Shown: positions 45,276 to 53,734 of the stretch, in pieces
Position numbering within the stretch: position 1 is the stretch's first letter
Layout: each line of letters opens with the position of its first letter
Assembly (NCBI RefSeq): GCF_003130795.1
Contig: NZ_CP029357.1
Location: forward strand, 248,001-312,000
Direction: 5' to 3'
Length of the DNA stretch: 64,000 nucleotides
Source of the DNA: Azospirillum thermophilum
Lineage (GTDB): Bacteria; Pseudomonadota; Alphaproteobacteria; Azospirillales; Azospirillaceae
Notes under the pieces: generated by a model
The model's input: only the letters and a program-made list of their open reading frames with translations
What the model was told of the DNA's origin: nothing
Databases searched by the model: none
Made by a program: the position numbers and the translations under genes

Positions 45276-46384
45276 CCGGAGCGCTGACGACGGGCCGGCC
45301 GGTCGCCTTCTATGCGCCGCTGAAGGCGCCCGACCATCCGGTGCCGTCGGGCGACCGGCAGATGGCCCGGCTGCTGCTGCGGGCGCTGGCCCAGGCGGGG
45401 TTCCGGCCGGAGATCGCCAGCCGGCTGCGCAGCTATGACGGGCGCGGCGACGCGGCGGCGCAGCGGGCCATCGCCGGCGATGCGGCGGCGGAGCGCGACC
45501 GGCTGCTGCGGCTCTACCGCGAGGAGCCCGGGCGGCGGCCGGCGCTGTGGCTGAGCTATCACGTCTATTACAAGGCGCCCGACCTGATCGGGCCGGCGGT
45601 AGCCGCGGACCTGGGCATCCCCTATGTCGCCGCCGAGGCGTCGCGGGCGCGCAAGCGGCTGGACGGCCCGTGGGCGGGGTTCGCCGCGGCGGCGGAGGCC
45701 GCCATCGACGGCGCGGCGATGGTGCTGTGCGTCAGCGAGCGCGACCGGCAGGCGGTGGAGGCCTATGGACCGCCCGGCCAGCGGGTCGGGCGACTTCCCC
45801 CCTTCCTGGAGCTGCCGCCGCCGGTGGAGCGGCCCTGTCCCGGCGAGCCGCCCCGCCTGCTGACCGTCGCGATGATGCGGCCGGGGGACAAGCTGGCCTC
45901 CTACCGGCTGCTGGCCGGGGCGCTGGAGCGGATCGCCGGGCGGCCCTGGCGGCTGGACGTGATCGGCGACGGCACCGCGGCGGACGAGGTGGCGGCCCTG
46001 CTGGCGCCGTTCGGCGAGCGGGTCCGCCGTCACGGGCTGCTGCCGCCGGAAGCGCTGTCGCCCTGGTACGCCGCTGCCGACCTGATGCCGTGGCCGGGAC
46101 TGAACGAGGCCTTCGGCATGGTCTATCTGGAGGCCCAGGCGCACGGCACGCCGGTGGTGGCGGTGGACAATGCCGGCACCGGAACGGTGATCCGCCATGG
46201 GCTGGGCGGGCTGCTGACGGCGCCCGACGCGGAGGATTTCGCCAGGGCGGTGGCGGGGCTGCTCGACCGGCCCGAGCGGCTGACCGCCATGCGGCGGGAC
46301 GCCCGCCGCCATGTCGAGGCCCATCACAGCCTGGAGGCCGCGGCGGAGCGGCTGCGCCACCTGCTGGGGAGCCTGCTGCCATGA
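45272..46384 (+). CDS. family 4-like glycosyltransferase
   Basis: 370 residues, GT-B fold. It starts TGRPVAFYAPLKAPDHPVPS; the C-lobe has LLTVAMMRPGDKLASYRLLA, VIGDGTAADEVAALLAPFGE, and LMPWPGLNEAFGMVYLEAQA with the catalytic-type E-x7-E pattern. The residues 140-160 segment SERDRQAVEAYGPPGQRV is the usual inter-lobe link. Overlaps both neighbours by 4 bp. Acceptor unknown; it presumably acts after or before the other GT4 on the same glycan. Confidence 0.85.
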   Translation: MTGALTTGRPVAFYAPLKAPDHPVPSGDRQMARLLLRALAQAGFRPEIASRLRSYDGRGDAAAQRAIAGDAAAERDRLLRLYREEPGRRPALWLSYHVYYKAPDLIGPAVAADLGIPYVAAEASRARKRLDGPWAGFAAAAEAAIDGAAMVLCVSERDRQAVEAYGPPGQRVGRLPPFLELPPPVERPCPGEPPRLLTVAMMRPGDKLASYRLLAGALERIAGRPWRLDVIGDGTAADEVAALLAPFGERVRRHGLLPPEALSPWYAAADLMPWPGLNEAFGMVYLEAQAHGTPVVAVDNAGTGTVIRHGLGGLLTAPDAEDFARAVAGLLDRPERLTAMRRDARRHVEAHHSLEAAAERLRHLLGSLLP

Positions 46385-46992
46385 GCGGCGCGAAGCGGCT
46401 GGCGCTGCTGCGCCATGGCGTCACCGAATGGAACCGCCAGGGGCGGATCCAGGGGCGGACCGACATTCCGCTGGACGAGGAGGGGCGGCGGCGGCTCGAC
46501 GGCCTGTCCCTGCCGGAGGAGTGGCGGGCGGCGGCGCTGCACGCCAGCCCCCTGTCCCGCGCGGTGGAGACGGCGGAGCGGCTGGGCGGCGGCCGGACCG
46601 TGCGCCGTGACCCCCGCCTTGCCGAGATGGGCTGGGGCGACTGGGAGGGGCGGCGCGGCGTCGACCTGCGGGCGGACCCGCAGTCCGGTTACCGCGACCT
46701 GGAGGAGTGGGGCTGGAACTTCCGCCCGCCCGGCGGCGAGAGCCCGGCGGAGGTGCGGGAGCGGCTGTCCGGCTGGCTGGCCGACCTTGCCCGGATGGCG
46801 GAGCCCGCCCATCTGGCGGTGACCCATGTCGGGGTGATCCGCGTCCTGCTGGCGATGGCCTGGGGCTGGCCGTTCCGGGGGGCGCCCCCCTTCCGGGTGA
46901 AGCGCGACCGGCTCTATGCCCTTGCCCTCGACCCGGATGGCACGCTGCGGCCGGTGTCGCCGCCGGAGGGAGACAGACTGCCATGCGCCTGA
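46381..46992 (+). CDS. histidine phosphatase family protein (phosphoglycerate-mutase-like)
   Basis: 203 residues. The catalytic RHG motif is at residues 11-13 (LALLRHGVTEWNRQGRIQGR), followed by LHASPLSRAVETAERLG and the second catalytic His in LAVTHVGVIRVLLAMAW. The acidic DPRLAEMGWGDWEGR segment is typical of CobC/PhoE-like members. It would dephosphorylate a small phospho-compound, possibly a sugar phosphate or lipid-linked intermediate of the encoded glycan. The start overlaps the upstream GT stop, and its 3' end overlaps the next gene by 10 bp. Confidence 0.88.
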   Translation: MSGAKRLALLRHGVTEWNRQGRIQGRTDIPLDEEGRRRLDGLSLPEEWRAAALHASPLSRAVETAERLGGGRTVRRDPRLAEMGWGDWEGRRGVDLRADPQSGYRDLEEWGWNFRPPGGESPAEVRERLSGWLADLARMAEPAHLAVTHVGVIRVLLAMAWGWPFRGAPPFRVKRDRLYALALDPDGTLRPVSPPEGDRLPCA

Positions 46993-48128
46993 TGATCGCC
47001 GTCACCCACCTGCTGGGCAGCGGGCACCTCGCCCGCGCCCTGGCGCTGGCCGAAGCCTTCGCCGACGCCGGCTGGACCGTCGAGGTCGCCAGCGGCGGCC
47101 GGCCGGCGCCCCACCTGCGGGCGGCCGGGGTGACGCTCCACCAGCTTCCGCCGCTGGCGAGCGACGGCGCCGACTTCTCCACCCTGCTGACCGCCGATGG
47201 CCGAGCCGCCGACGCCGCGGCGCTGGAGGAGCGGCGGCACGCCCTGACCGCGCTGGCCGACCGGCTGCAGCCGGATCTGCTGGTGACCGAGCTGTTCCCC
47301 TTCGGCCGGCGGGCGCTGGCCGGCGAGTTCGAGGCCCTGCTGGAGTGGGTGGCCTCCCGGCCGCGCCGGCCGCTGGTGCTCGCCTCCGTCCGCGACATCC
47401 TGGCGCCGCCCTCCAAGCCGGCCCGGGTGGCGCAGACGGAGGCACGGCTGCTGCGCTTCTATGACGGGGTGCTGGTCCATTCCGACCCGGCGGTGATCCC
47501 GCTGGAGGCGAGCTGGCCGCTGACCCCGGTCATGCGCGGGATGCTGCACTATACCGGCTTCGTGACCCCCCCTCCCCCGCCGGCGGAGGATGGGGAGGAG
47601 GGCCGCGGCGAGGTCCTGGTGACGGCCGGCGGCGGTCCGGTCGGCCGGGCCGTGTTCGAGGTGGCGGCGCGCTGCGCCGCCGCCGGGCCGCCGGGACGGC
47701 GCTGGCGGCTGCTCCATGCGCCGGGCGACGCCGCCTTCGCCGACGGGCTGCGCGGGCTGGCGCCGGAGGACCGGCTGGTGGTGGAGCCGGTGCGGCCGGA
47801 CTTCCGCAGCCTGTTGAGCCGGGCCGCCGCTGCGGTCGGGCGCTGCGGCTACAACACGGCGCTGGACTGCCTGGCGCTGGGCGTGCCGAGCGTCTTCATC
47901 CCCTTCGAGGACGGGCGGGAGACCGAGCAGGCGACCCGCGCCGCCATCCTCGCCCGCCGCCCCGGCATCGCGGTGCTGCGCGAGGCGGCGCTGACCCCGG
48001 CGGCGCTGGCGGCGGCGCTGGAGGGCGTGCTGGGCATGGCGCCGGAGCCGCTCGCCCCCGCATCGCTGGCCGGGGCCGCCAACAGCGTCGGGATCGTGGA
48101 GCGGCTGATGCGGGAGCGGGAGCGATGA
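46983..48128 (+). CDS. second MurG-like (GT28/GT-B) glycosyltransferase
   Basis: 381 residues. It is built like the first gene of the operon: N-terminal LMIAVTHLLGSGHLARALAL with the GSGH loop, C-lobe VLVTAGGGPVGRAVFEVAAR and AAVGRCGYNTALDCLALGVP, then SVFIPFEDGRETEQATRAAI. The GYNT motif is shared with the 42731 gene, so the two are paralogues kept in one operon. Overlaps neighbours on both sides. Role inferred to be a distinct sugar addition, or a heteromeric partner of the first protein. Confidence 0.85.
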   Translation: MRLMIAVTHLLGSGHLARALALAEAFADAGWTVEVASGGRPAPHLRAAGVTLHQLPPLASDGADFSTLLTADGRAADAAALEERRHALTALADRLQPDLLVTELFPFGRRALAGEFEALLEWVASRPRRPLVLASVRDILAPPSKPARVAQTEARLLRFYDGVLVHSDPAVIPLEASWPLTPVMRGMLHYTGFVTPPPPPAEDGEEGRGEVLVTAGGGPVGRAVFEVAARCAAAGPPGRRWRLLHAPGDAAFADGLRGLAPEDRLVVEPVRPDFRSLLSRAAAAVGRCGYNTALDCLALGVPSVFIPFEDGRETEQATRAAILARRPGIAVLREAALTPAALAAALEGVLGMAPEPLAPASLAGAANSVGIVERLMRERER

Positions 48129-48928
48129 TCGACGGTCACTCGGGCGGCTGGCAGGCGTTGGACGAGGAGCTGGCGCGCTGGGCGGATCTCGGCCGGCGCT
48201 GCCCGGTCTGGCTGCGCGACGACGACGCGGTCGCCGACACGCCAGCGCTGCGCCGGCTGCTGCGGCTGTGCGGCGACGCCGGCATCCCGCTCGGCCTCGC
48301 CGTGATCGCCGCGGCGGCCGAGCCGTCGCTGATCGACCCGCTGGCCGAGCCGGCCGGTGGCCGGCCGGAGGTGGCGCTGCTGGTCCATGGCTGGGCGCAC
48401 GCCAACCACGCGGCGGCCGGCGAGAAGAAGTGCGAGTTCGGGCCCGGCCGGCCGGCCGGGGCGCGCCGGGCGGACGCCGTCGCGGCGCTCGACCGGCTGC
48501 GCGGCCTCTACGGCGAGCGGCTGCTGCCGCTGTTCGTGCCGCCGTGGAACCGCATGGCGCCGGACATGCCCGACCTGCTGGCCGGCGCCGGCTTCCGCGC
48601 CGTCTCCGCCTTCGGCGACCGGATCGCGGCGGAGCGGCCTGCGGGGCTGCGCTGGCTGAACACCCATCTCGACCTGATCGACTGGCACGGCGGCCGCTCG
48701 GCCGTCGCGCCGGAGCCGCTGCTGGACGCGCTCCGCCGGCATCTGGCCGACCGGCGCGAGGGGCGGCGCGACCCGGAGGAGCCGATCGGCCTGCTGACCC
48801 ACCATCTGGTGCATGACGCGGCGATCTGGGGCCTGCTGGAGGCCCTGCTGGACCGGCTGGCCGGACATCCGGCGCTGCGCTGGCCGACCGTGCCCGAGAT
48901 GATGGGGCCGGAGATGATGGGGGCCTGA
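48125..48928 (+). CDS. polysaccharide deacetylase-like protein (NodB-homology fold)
   Basis: 267 residues. Residues CPVWLRDDDAVADTPALRRL contain the acidic catalytic patch (Asp32-34), and HGWAHANH (His88, His92, His95) supplies the metal histidines; PPWNRMAPDMPDLL is the family's motif-3 arginine region. It lacks a signal peptide, so it probably acts in the cytoplasm on a precursor, unlike most chitin or peptidoglycan deacetylases. Last gene of the operon, sharing ATGA with the preceding gene, and convergent with the Lrp gene 28 bp away. Confidence 0.8.
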   Translation: MIDGHSGGWQALDEELARWADLGRRCPVWLRDDDAVADTPALRRLLRLCGDAGIPLGLAVIAAAAEPSLIDPLAEPAGGRPEVALLVHGWAHANHAAAGEKKCEFGPGRPAGARRADAVAALDRLRGLYGERLLPLFVPPWNRMAPDMPDLLAGAGFRAVSAFGDRIAAERPAGLRWLNTHLDLIDWHGGRSAVAPEPLLDALRRHLADRREGRRDPEEPIGLLTHHLVHDAAIWGLLEALLDRLAGHPALRWPTVPEMMGPEMMGA

Positions 48929-48956
48929 GGCGGCGGGAGCCTGAGCCGGCCCGGCG

Positions 48957-49418
48957 TCACAGCGGCAGCGGCCCGTCGTTCTTCACCTCCTCCATCACCG
49001 CATAGGTCCGCGTCTCCTTCACGCCGGGCAGCGGCAGCAGCACGTCGCCGAGGAAGCGGCGGTAGGCCGCCATGTCGGCGACGCGCGTCTTGACCAGATA
49101 GTCGAAGCCGCCGGCCACCATGTGGCATTCCAGCACCTCCGGCGCGTCGCGCACGGCGGAGACGAAGCGGTCGAAGACGTCCGGCGTCGTCTTGTCCAGC
49201 AGCACCTCGACGAACACCATCAGGCCGAAGCCCAGCCGCTGCGGGTCGAGCCGCGCGCCGAACCCGGTGATGTAGCCGTCCTTCTGCAGGCGGCGCAGCC
49301 GCTCGCCGGTGGTCGTCGGGGACAGCCCGACCCTTTCCGCAAGATCCACGGCGGCGATCCGGCCATCGACCTGCAGGATGTTGAGGATGCGCCGGTCGAT
49401 CTTGTCGAGGTCCGCCAT
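48957..49418 (-). CDS. Lrp/AsnC-family regulator, divergent from putA (PutR-like)
   Basis: 153 residues, standard for the family. N-terminal HTH LDKIDRRILNILQVDGRIAA then DLAERVGLSPTTTGERLRRL; C-terminal RAM ligand domain with VFVEVLLDKTTPDVFDRFVS, VAGGFDYLVKTRVADMAAYR and a closing TRTYAVMEEVK. In many alphaproteobacteria a Lrp protein divergent from putA activates it in response to proline. The ATG at 49418 directly precedes the HTH; a much longer open frame on this strand runs antisense through putA but has no coding character. Confidence 0.9.
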   Translation of the reverse strand: MADLDKIDRRILNILQVDGRIAAVDLAERVGLSPTTTGERLRRLQKDGYITGFGARLDPQRLGFGLMVFVEVLLDKTTPDVFDRFVSAVRDAPEVLECHMVAGGFDYLVKTRVADMAAYRRFLGDVLLPLPGVKETRTYAVMEEVKNDGPLPL

Positions 49419-49772
49419 TTTTGCGCCCAAGGCCTGTTTCTTCCGTAAATCATCCGGAGTTTCGCTTGAATGGTCTATGGAACCACGGAGCCGTTCCGGA
49501 TAGGCTGCTGATACCACGCAGGCAAGAGCATCGCAAGGAGGACGGGAGAACAGCGCGAGCCTGGCCCAAGTCGTTTCCCCGAAATCGCCCAGCTTCGTCT
49601 GCCGGTCCATTGCCCCTGGTCTTTCCAGGGACACTATTACCGGAAGGACGGTGCGCAGATCCGGGGGCGGGCCGAAGAGCCGCCGTGATCCTCCCGCCGC
49701 CGCGGCGCCGCCTGAAGACCGTTCCCCGTGACCCCTCCCGGACCGACCCGGGGCTGCCGACCAGAGTGAAGG
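49419..49772. promoter_or_regulatory. divergent lrp/putA control region
   Basis: 354 bp without a gene. It contains the perfect inverted repeat CCCTGG(tcttt)CCAGGG at 49614-49630 and AT-richer patches around 49440-49520 that are likely promoter and Lrp-binding DNA. No riboswitch or small ORF of coding character was recognised. Confidence 0.5.
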
Positions 49773-52700
49773 ATGTCGATGAGCAACCTTGTGTCCTCCG
49801 CACCCGTTTCCGCCGCCCCCGCCCCTGCCTTCGTCGCCACCAGGGAACCGGTCGGTCCCGCCCCCTTCGCGGCCTTCGCCCCGCCGGTGCGCGAGCCGGA
49901 CGCGCTGCGCGCCGCCATCACCGCCGCCTACCGCCGTCCGGAGACGGAGTGCCTGCCCTACCTGATCGAGCAGGCGACCCTGCCGGCGCCGATGGTCAAG
50001 GCGGCGCAGGACACGGCGCGCACCCTGATCACCGCGCTGCGCGGCAAGTCGCGCAACGGGGTGGAGGGGCTGATCCACGAGTACAGCCTGTCGAGCCAGG
50101 AGGGCGTCGCCCTGATGTGCCTGGCGGAGGCGCTGCTGCGCATCCCCGACCGCGCCACCCGCGACGCGCTGATCCGCGACAAGATCGCCGGCGGCGACTG
50201 GCAGGCCCATCTGGGCAACAGCCCGTCGATGTTCGTCAACGCCGCCACCTGGGGCCTGCTGATCACCGGCAGGCTGACCTCGGTGGCGAGCGAGCCGGCG
50301 CTGGCCTCGGCCCTGTCGCGGCTGATCGCGCGGGGCGGCGAGCCGGTGATCCGCCGCGGCGTCGACTTCGCCATGCGGATGATGGGCGAGCAGTTCGTCA
50401 CCGGCCAGACCATCGACGAGGCGCTGGCCAACAGCCGGAAGATGGAGGCGGAGGGCTTCCGCTATTCCTACGACATGCTGGGCGAGGCGGCGACCACGGC
50501 GGCGGACGCCGACCGCTATTACGCCGACTACGAGCGCGCCATCCACGCCATCGGCAAGGCCTCGGCCGGCCGCGGCCTCTATGACGGCCCCGGCATCTCC
50601 ATCAAGCTGTCGGCGCTGCACCCGCGCTATGCCCGCGCGCAGGCCGACCGGGTGATGGGCGAGCTGCTGCCGCGGGTCAAGGCGCTGGTGGCGCTGGCGA
50701 AATCCTACGACATCGGCATCAACATCGACGCCGAGGAGGCCGACCGGCTGGAGCTGTCGCTCGACCTGCTGGAGTCGCTGTGCCTCGACCCCGATCTGGC
50801 GGGATGGAACGGCATCGGCTTCGTCGTGCAGGCCTACGGCAAGCGCTGCCCCTTCGTCATCGACTTCGTCATCGACCTCGCCCGGCGCAGCGGCCACCGG
50901 CTGATGGTCCGGCTGGTCAAGGGCGCCTACTGGGACAGCGAGATCAAGCGCGCCCAGGTGGACGGGCTGGACGGCTTCCCGGTCTATACCCGCAAGGTCT
51001 ACACCGACGTGTCCTACGTGGCCTGCGCCCGCCGCCTGCTGGGCGCCCCGGACGCGGTGTTCCCGCAGTTCGCCACGCACAACGCCATGACGCTCGCCAC
51101 CATCTACCGCATGGCGGGCGACGGGTTCCGCGTCGGCCAGTACGAGTTCCAGTGCCTGCACGGCATGGGCGAGCCGCTGTACCAGGAGGTGGTCGCCCCG
51201 CTCGGCCGCCCCTGCCGCGTCTATGCCCCGGTCGGCACGCACGAGACGCTGCTGGCCTATCTGGTCCGCCGCCTGCTGGAGAACGGCGCCAACAGCAGCT
51301 TCGTCAACCGCATCGCCGACAAGGCCGTGCCGGTGGACGAACTGGTGGAGGACCCGGTGGAGGTCGCCCGCAGGACCGTCCCCGTCGGCGCGCCGCACCC
51401 GATCATCCGCCTGCCCGCCGACCTGTTCGGCGCGGAGCGCGCCAATTCCGCCGGGCTCGACCTGTCGAACGAGCGCACGCTGGCCGAGCTGTCGGAGGCG
51501 CTGGCCGCCAGCGCCCGGATGACCTGGACGGCCGCCCCGCCCGCCGCCGGGGGCGAGACGGGCGGGACCGCCCGGCCGGTGCCGAACCCCGCCGACCACC
51601 GCGACGTGGTGGGCACGGTGGTCGAGGCCACGCCGGAGACCGTCGAGGCCGCCGTCCGGCGCGCCGTCGCCGCGGCGCCGGGCTGGGCCGCCACCCCGCC
51701 GGCCGAGCGCGCCGCCTGCCTGTTCCGCGCCGCCGACCGCATGCAGGAGACGCTGCCGACCCTGATCGGGCTGACGATCCGCGAGGCCGGCAAGTCGGCC
51801 GCCAACGCCATCGCCGAGGTGCGCGAGGCCATCGACTTCCTGCGCTATTACGGGGCGCAGGTGCGCGACGGCTTCGACAACGGCACCCACCGGCCGGTCG
51901 GCCCGGTGGTCTGCATCAGCCCGTGGAACTTCCCGCTGGCGATCTTCTCCGGGCAGGTCGCCGCGGCGCTGGCCGCCGGCAACCCGGTGCTGGCCAAGCC
52001 GGCCGAGCAGACGCCGCTGGTCGCGGCGCAGGCGGTGCGCCTGCTGCACGAGGCCGGCGTCCCGGCCGACGTCCTGCAGCTTCTGCCCGGCGCCGGCGAG
52101 GTGGGCGCCGCCCTGGTCGGCCATGCCGCGACGCGGGCGGTGATGTTCACCGGCTCCACCGAGGTGGCGCGGCTGATCCAGCGCCAGCTCGCCGGCCGGC
52201 TGTCGCCGGAGGGCGCGCCGATCCCGCTGATCGCCGAGACCGGCGGCCAGAACGCCATGATCGTCGACTCCTCGGCCCTGGCCGAGCAGGTGGTGGCCGA
52301 CGTCGTCGCCTCGGCCTTCGACAGCGCCGGGCAGCGCTGCTCGGCCCTGCGCATCCTTTGCCTGCAGGAGGATGTCGCCGACCGCACGCTGACCATGCTG
52401 AAGGGCGCGCTGCGCGAGCTGCGCATCGGCAACCCCGACCGGCTGGCGACCGACGTCGGCCCGGTCATCACGGCGGAGGCGCGCGACGGCATCCAGGCCC
52501 ACATCGACGCGATGCGCGCCAGGGGCCGCCGGGTGGAGTCGCTGCCCCTGCCCGCCGAGACCGCCCACGGCACCTTCGTCGCCCCGACGATCATCGAGAT
52601 CGACGGCATCGGCGAACTGCAGCGCGAGGTGTTCGGCCCGGTCCTGCACGTCCTGCGCTATCGCCGCGACGAGCTGGACCGGCTGATCGACGCGATCAAC

Positions 52701-53513
52701 GCCACCGGCTACGGCCTGACCTTCGGCCTGCACACCCGCATCGACGCCACCGTCGAGCGGGTGACGGAGCGGGTGACCGCCGGCAACCTGTACGTCAACC
52801 GCAACATCATCGGCGCGGTGGTCGGCGTGCAGCCCTTCGGCGGCCACGGCCTGTCCGGCACCGGCCCGAAGGCCGGCGGCCCGCTCTACCTGCTGCGCCT
52901 GCTGTCGCGCCGCCCGCCGCCCGACCTGCCGGTCAAGCCGGCGCCGGAGGCCGCGACGGCCCCGGCGCGGGCGTGGGCCGAGTGGCTGCGCGGCACCGGC
53001 CGCACCGCCGAGGCGGCGGCGGCCGAGGCGCTGGCCCGCCAGTCGCTTCTGGGCGGCGTGCTGGAGCTGCCCGGCCCGGTCGGCGAGACCAACCTCTATG
53101 CCCTGTACCCGCGCGGCCGCATCCTGCTGCTGCCGGCCAGCGAAGCCGGGCTGCTGCACCAGCTCTCCGCCGTCTTCGCCACCGGCAACGAGGCGCTGGT
53201 CGATGCGCCGGAGGCGGTGGCCGGGCTGCTGCGCGACCTGCCCGCCGGGCTTGCCGCCCGCGTCCGCACCGGCGGGGACTGGTCGGCGGCCGGCCCGCTG
53301 GCCGGGGTGCTGGTGGAGGGCGGCGGCGACCGTCTGGCCGAGGTGACCGCCAGGGTCGCCGCCCTGCCCGGCGCCATCCTGACCGTCCAGGGCGCGGCCG
53401 GCGCCGGCGACGATCCCGCCGCCTGCCGGCTGGAGCTGCTGCTGGACGAGCGCACCGTCAGCATCAACACCACCGCGGCCGGCGGCAACGCGAGTCTGGT
53501 GGCGGTGGTCTGA
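49773..53513 (+). CDS. putA: bifunctional proline dehydrogenase / L-glutamate-gamma-semialdehyde dehydrogenase
   Basis: 1246 residues. It oxidises proline to glutamate in two steps with substrate channelling, using FAD then NAD. The PRODH barrel has GPGISIKLSALHPRYARAQA, LMVRLVKGAYWDSEIKRAQV and FPQFATHNAMTLATIYRMAG. The aldehyde dehydrogenase part has ISPWNFPLAIFSGQVAAALA, the catalytic Glu in IAETGGQNAMIV and Cys in GQRCSALRILC, then PFGGHGLSGTGPKAGG. A ~200-residue C-terminal ALDH-like domain makes it a type-B PutA; there is no N-terminal ribbon-helix-helix domain, so it does not repress itself, which fits the separate Lrp regulator. The ATG at 49773 was chosen as the first Met after the control region. 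Confidence 0.95.
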   Translation: MSMSNLVSSAPVSAAPAPAFVATREPVGPAPFAAFAPPVREPDALRAAITAAYRRPETECLPYLIEQATLPAPMVKAAQDTARTLITALRGKSRNGVEGLIHEYSLSSQEGVALMCLAEALLRIPDRATRDALIRDKIAGGDWQAHLGNSPSMFVNAATWGLLITGRLTSVASEPALASALSRLIARGGEPVIRRGVDFAMRMMGEQFVTGQTIDEALANSRKMEAEGFRYSYDMLGEAATTAADADRYYADYERAIHAIGKASAGRGLYDGPGISIKLSALHPRYARAQADRVMGELLPRVKALVALAKSYDIGINIDAEEADRLELSLDLLESLCLDPDLAGWNGIGFVVQAYGKRCPFVIDFVIDLARRSGHRLMVRLVKGAYWDSEIKRAQVDGLDGFPVYTRKVYTDVSYVACARRLLGAPDAVFPQFATHNAMTLATIYRMAGDGFRVGQYEFQCLHGMGEPLYQEVVAPLGRPCRVYAPVGTHETLLAYLVRRLLENGANSSFVNRIADKAVPVDELVEDPVEVARRTVPVGAPHPIIRLPADLFGAERANSAGLDLSNERTLAELSEALAASARMTWTAAPPAAGGETGGTARPVPNPADHRDVVGTVVEATPETVEAAVRRAVAAAPGWAATPPAERAACLFRAADRMQETLPTLIGLTIREAGKSAANAIAEVREAIDFLRYYGAQVRDGFDNGTHRPVGPVVCISPWNFPLAIFSGQVAAALAAGNPVLAKPAEQTPLVAAQAVRLLHEAGVPADVLQLLPGAGEVGAALVGHAATRAVMFTGSTEVARLIQRQLAGRLSPEGAPIPLIAETGGQNAMIVDSSALAEQVVADVVASAFDSAGQRCSALRILCLQEDVADRTLTMLKGALRELRIGNPDRLATDVGPVITAEARDGIQAHIDAMRARGRRVESLPLPAETAHGTFVAPTIIEIDGIGELQREVFGPVLHVLRYRRDELDRLIDAINATGYGLTFGLHTRIDATVERVTERVTAGNLYVNRNIIGAVVGVQPFGGHGLSGTGPKAGGPLYLLRLLSRRPPPDLPVKPAPEAATAPARAWAEWLRGTGRTAEAAAAEALARQSLLGGVLELPGPVGETNLYALYPRGRILLLPASEAGLLHQLSAVFATGNEALVDAPEAVAGLLRDLPAGLAARVRTGGDWSAAGPLAGVLVEGGGDRLAEVTARVAALPGAILTVQGAAGAGDDPAACRLELLLDERTVSINTTAAGGNASLVAVV

Positions 53514-53541
53514 CCGGTCGCCGGGCGGCCCCGGGCGCATC

Positions 53542-53649
53542 GTGCAGAGCGTTTCCGCCGCACAATGCGTCCGGGGCCGCCTTTTCCGTTTCCCGCCAGA
53601 GGGTTGCCGGTGGTCGTTCGCCTACGTTCGTTGTGCGTTGGCTGCACAA
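53542..53649 (-). ncRNA. three-hairpin dispersed element, copy B
   Basis: On the minus strand: hairpin 1 TTGTGCA(gccaa)CGCACAA (53649-53631, one mismatch at the loop-closing position), a weaker middle hairpin (CCC/GGG), and hairpin 3 GTGCGGCG-GAAA-CGC-TCT-GCAC (53563-53542) with a GAAA tetraloop. Matches copies A and C in order and spacing; CGCATTGTGCG is shared with copy A. It lies just after putA, 86 bp from the IS. Small open frames crossing it show no conservation. Confidence 0.5.
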
Positions 53650-53734
53650 CAGGCGGGGAGTTGGCGCGGCTGTGGCGGTGATGCGGGAAGAGTAGCCGGC
53701 GGCGGACGGGCGGACAAGGGGTGCCGGGAAAAGC

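Noticed and set aside
48957..53540. Single 1527-codon open frame antisense to putA that ends in the Lrp protein
   Set aside because: Only the last 153 codons have Lrp sequence; the rest is the low-complexity antisense shadow of putA, common in very GC-rich DNA. The Lrp gene is placed at 48957-49418.
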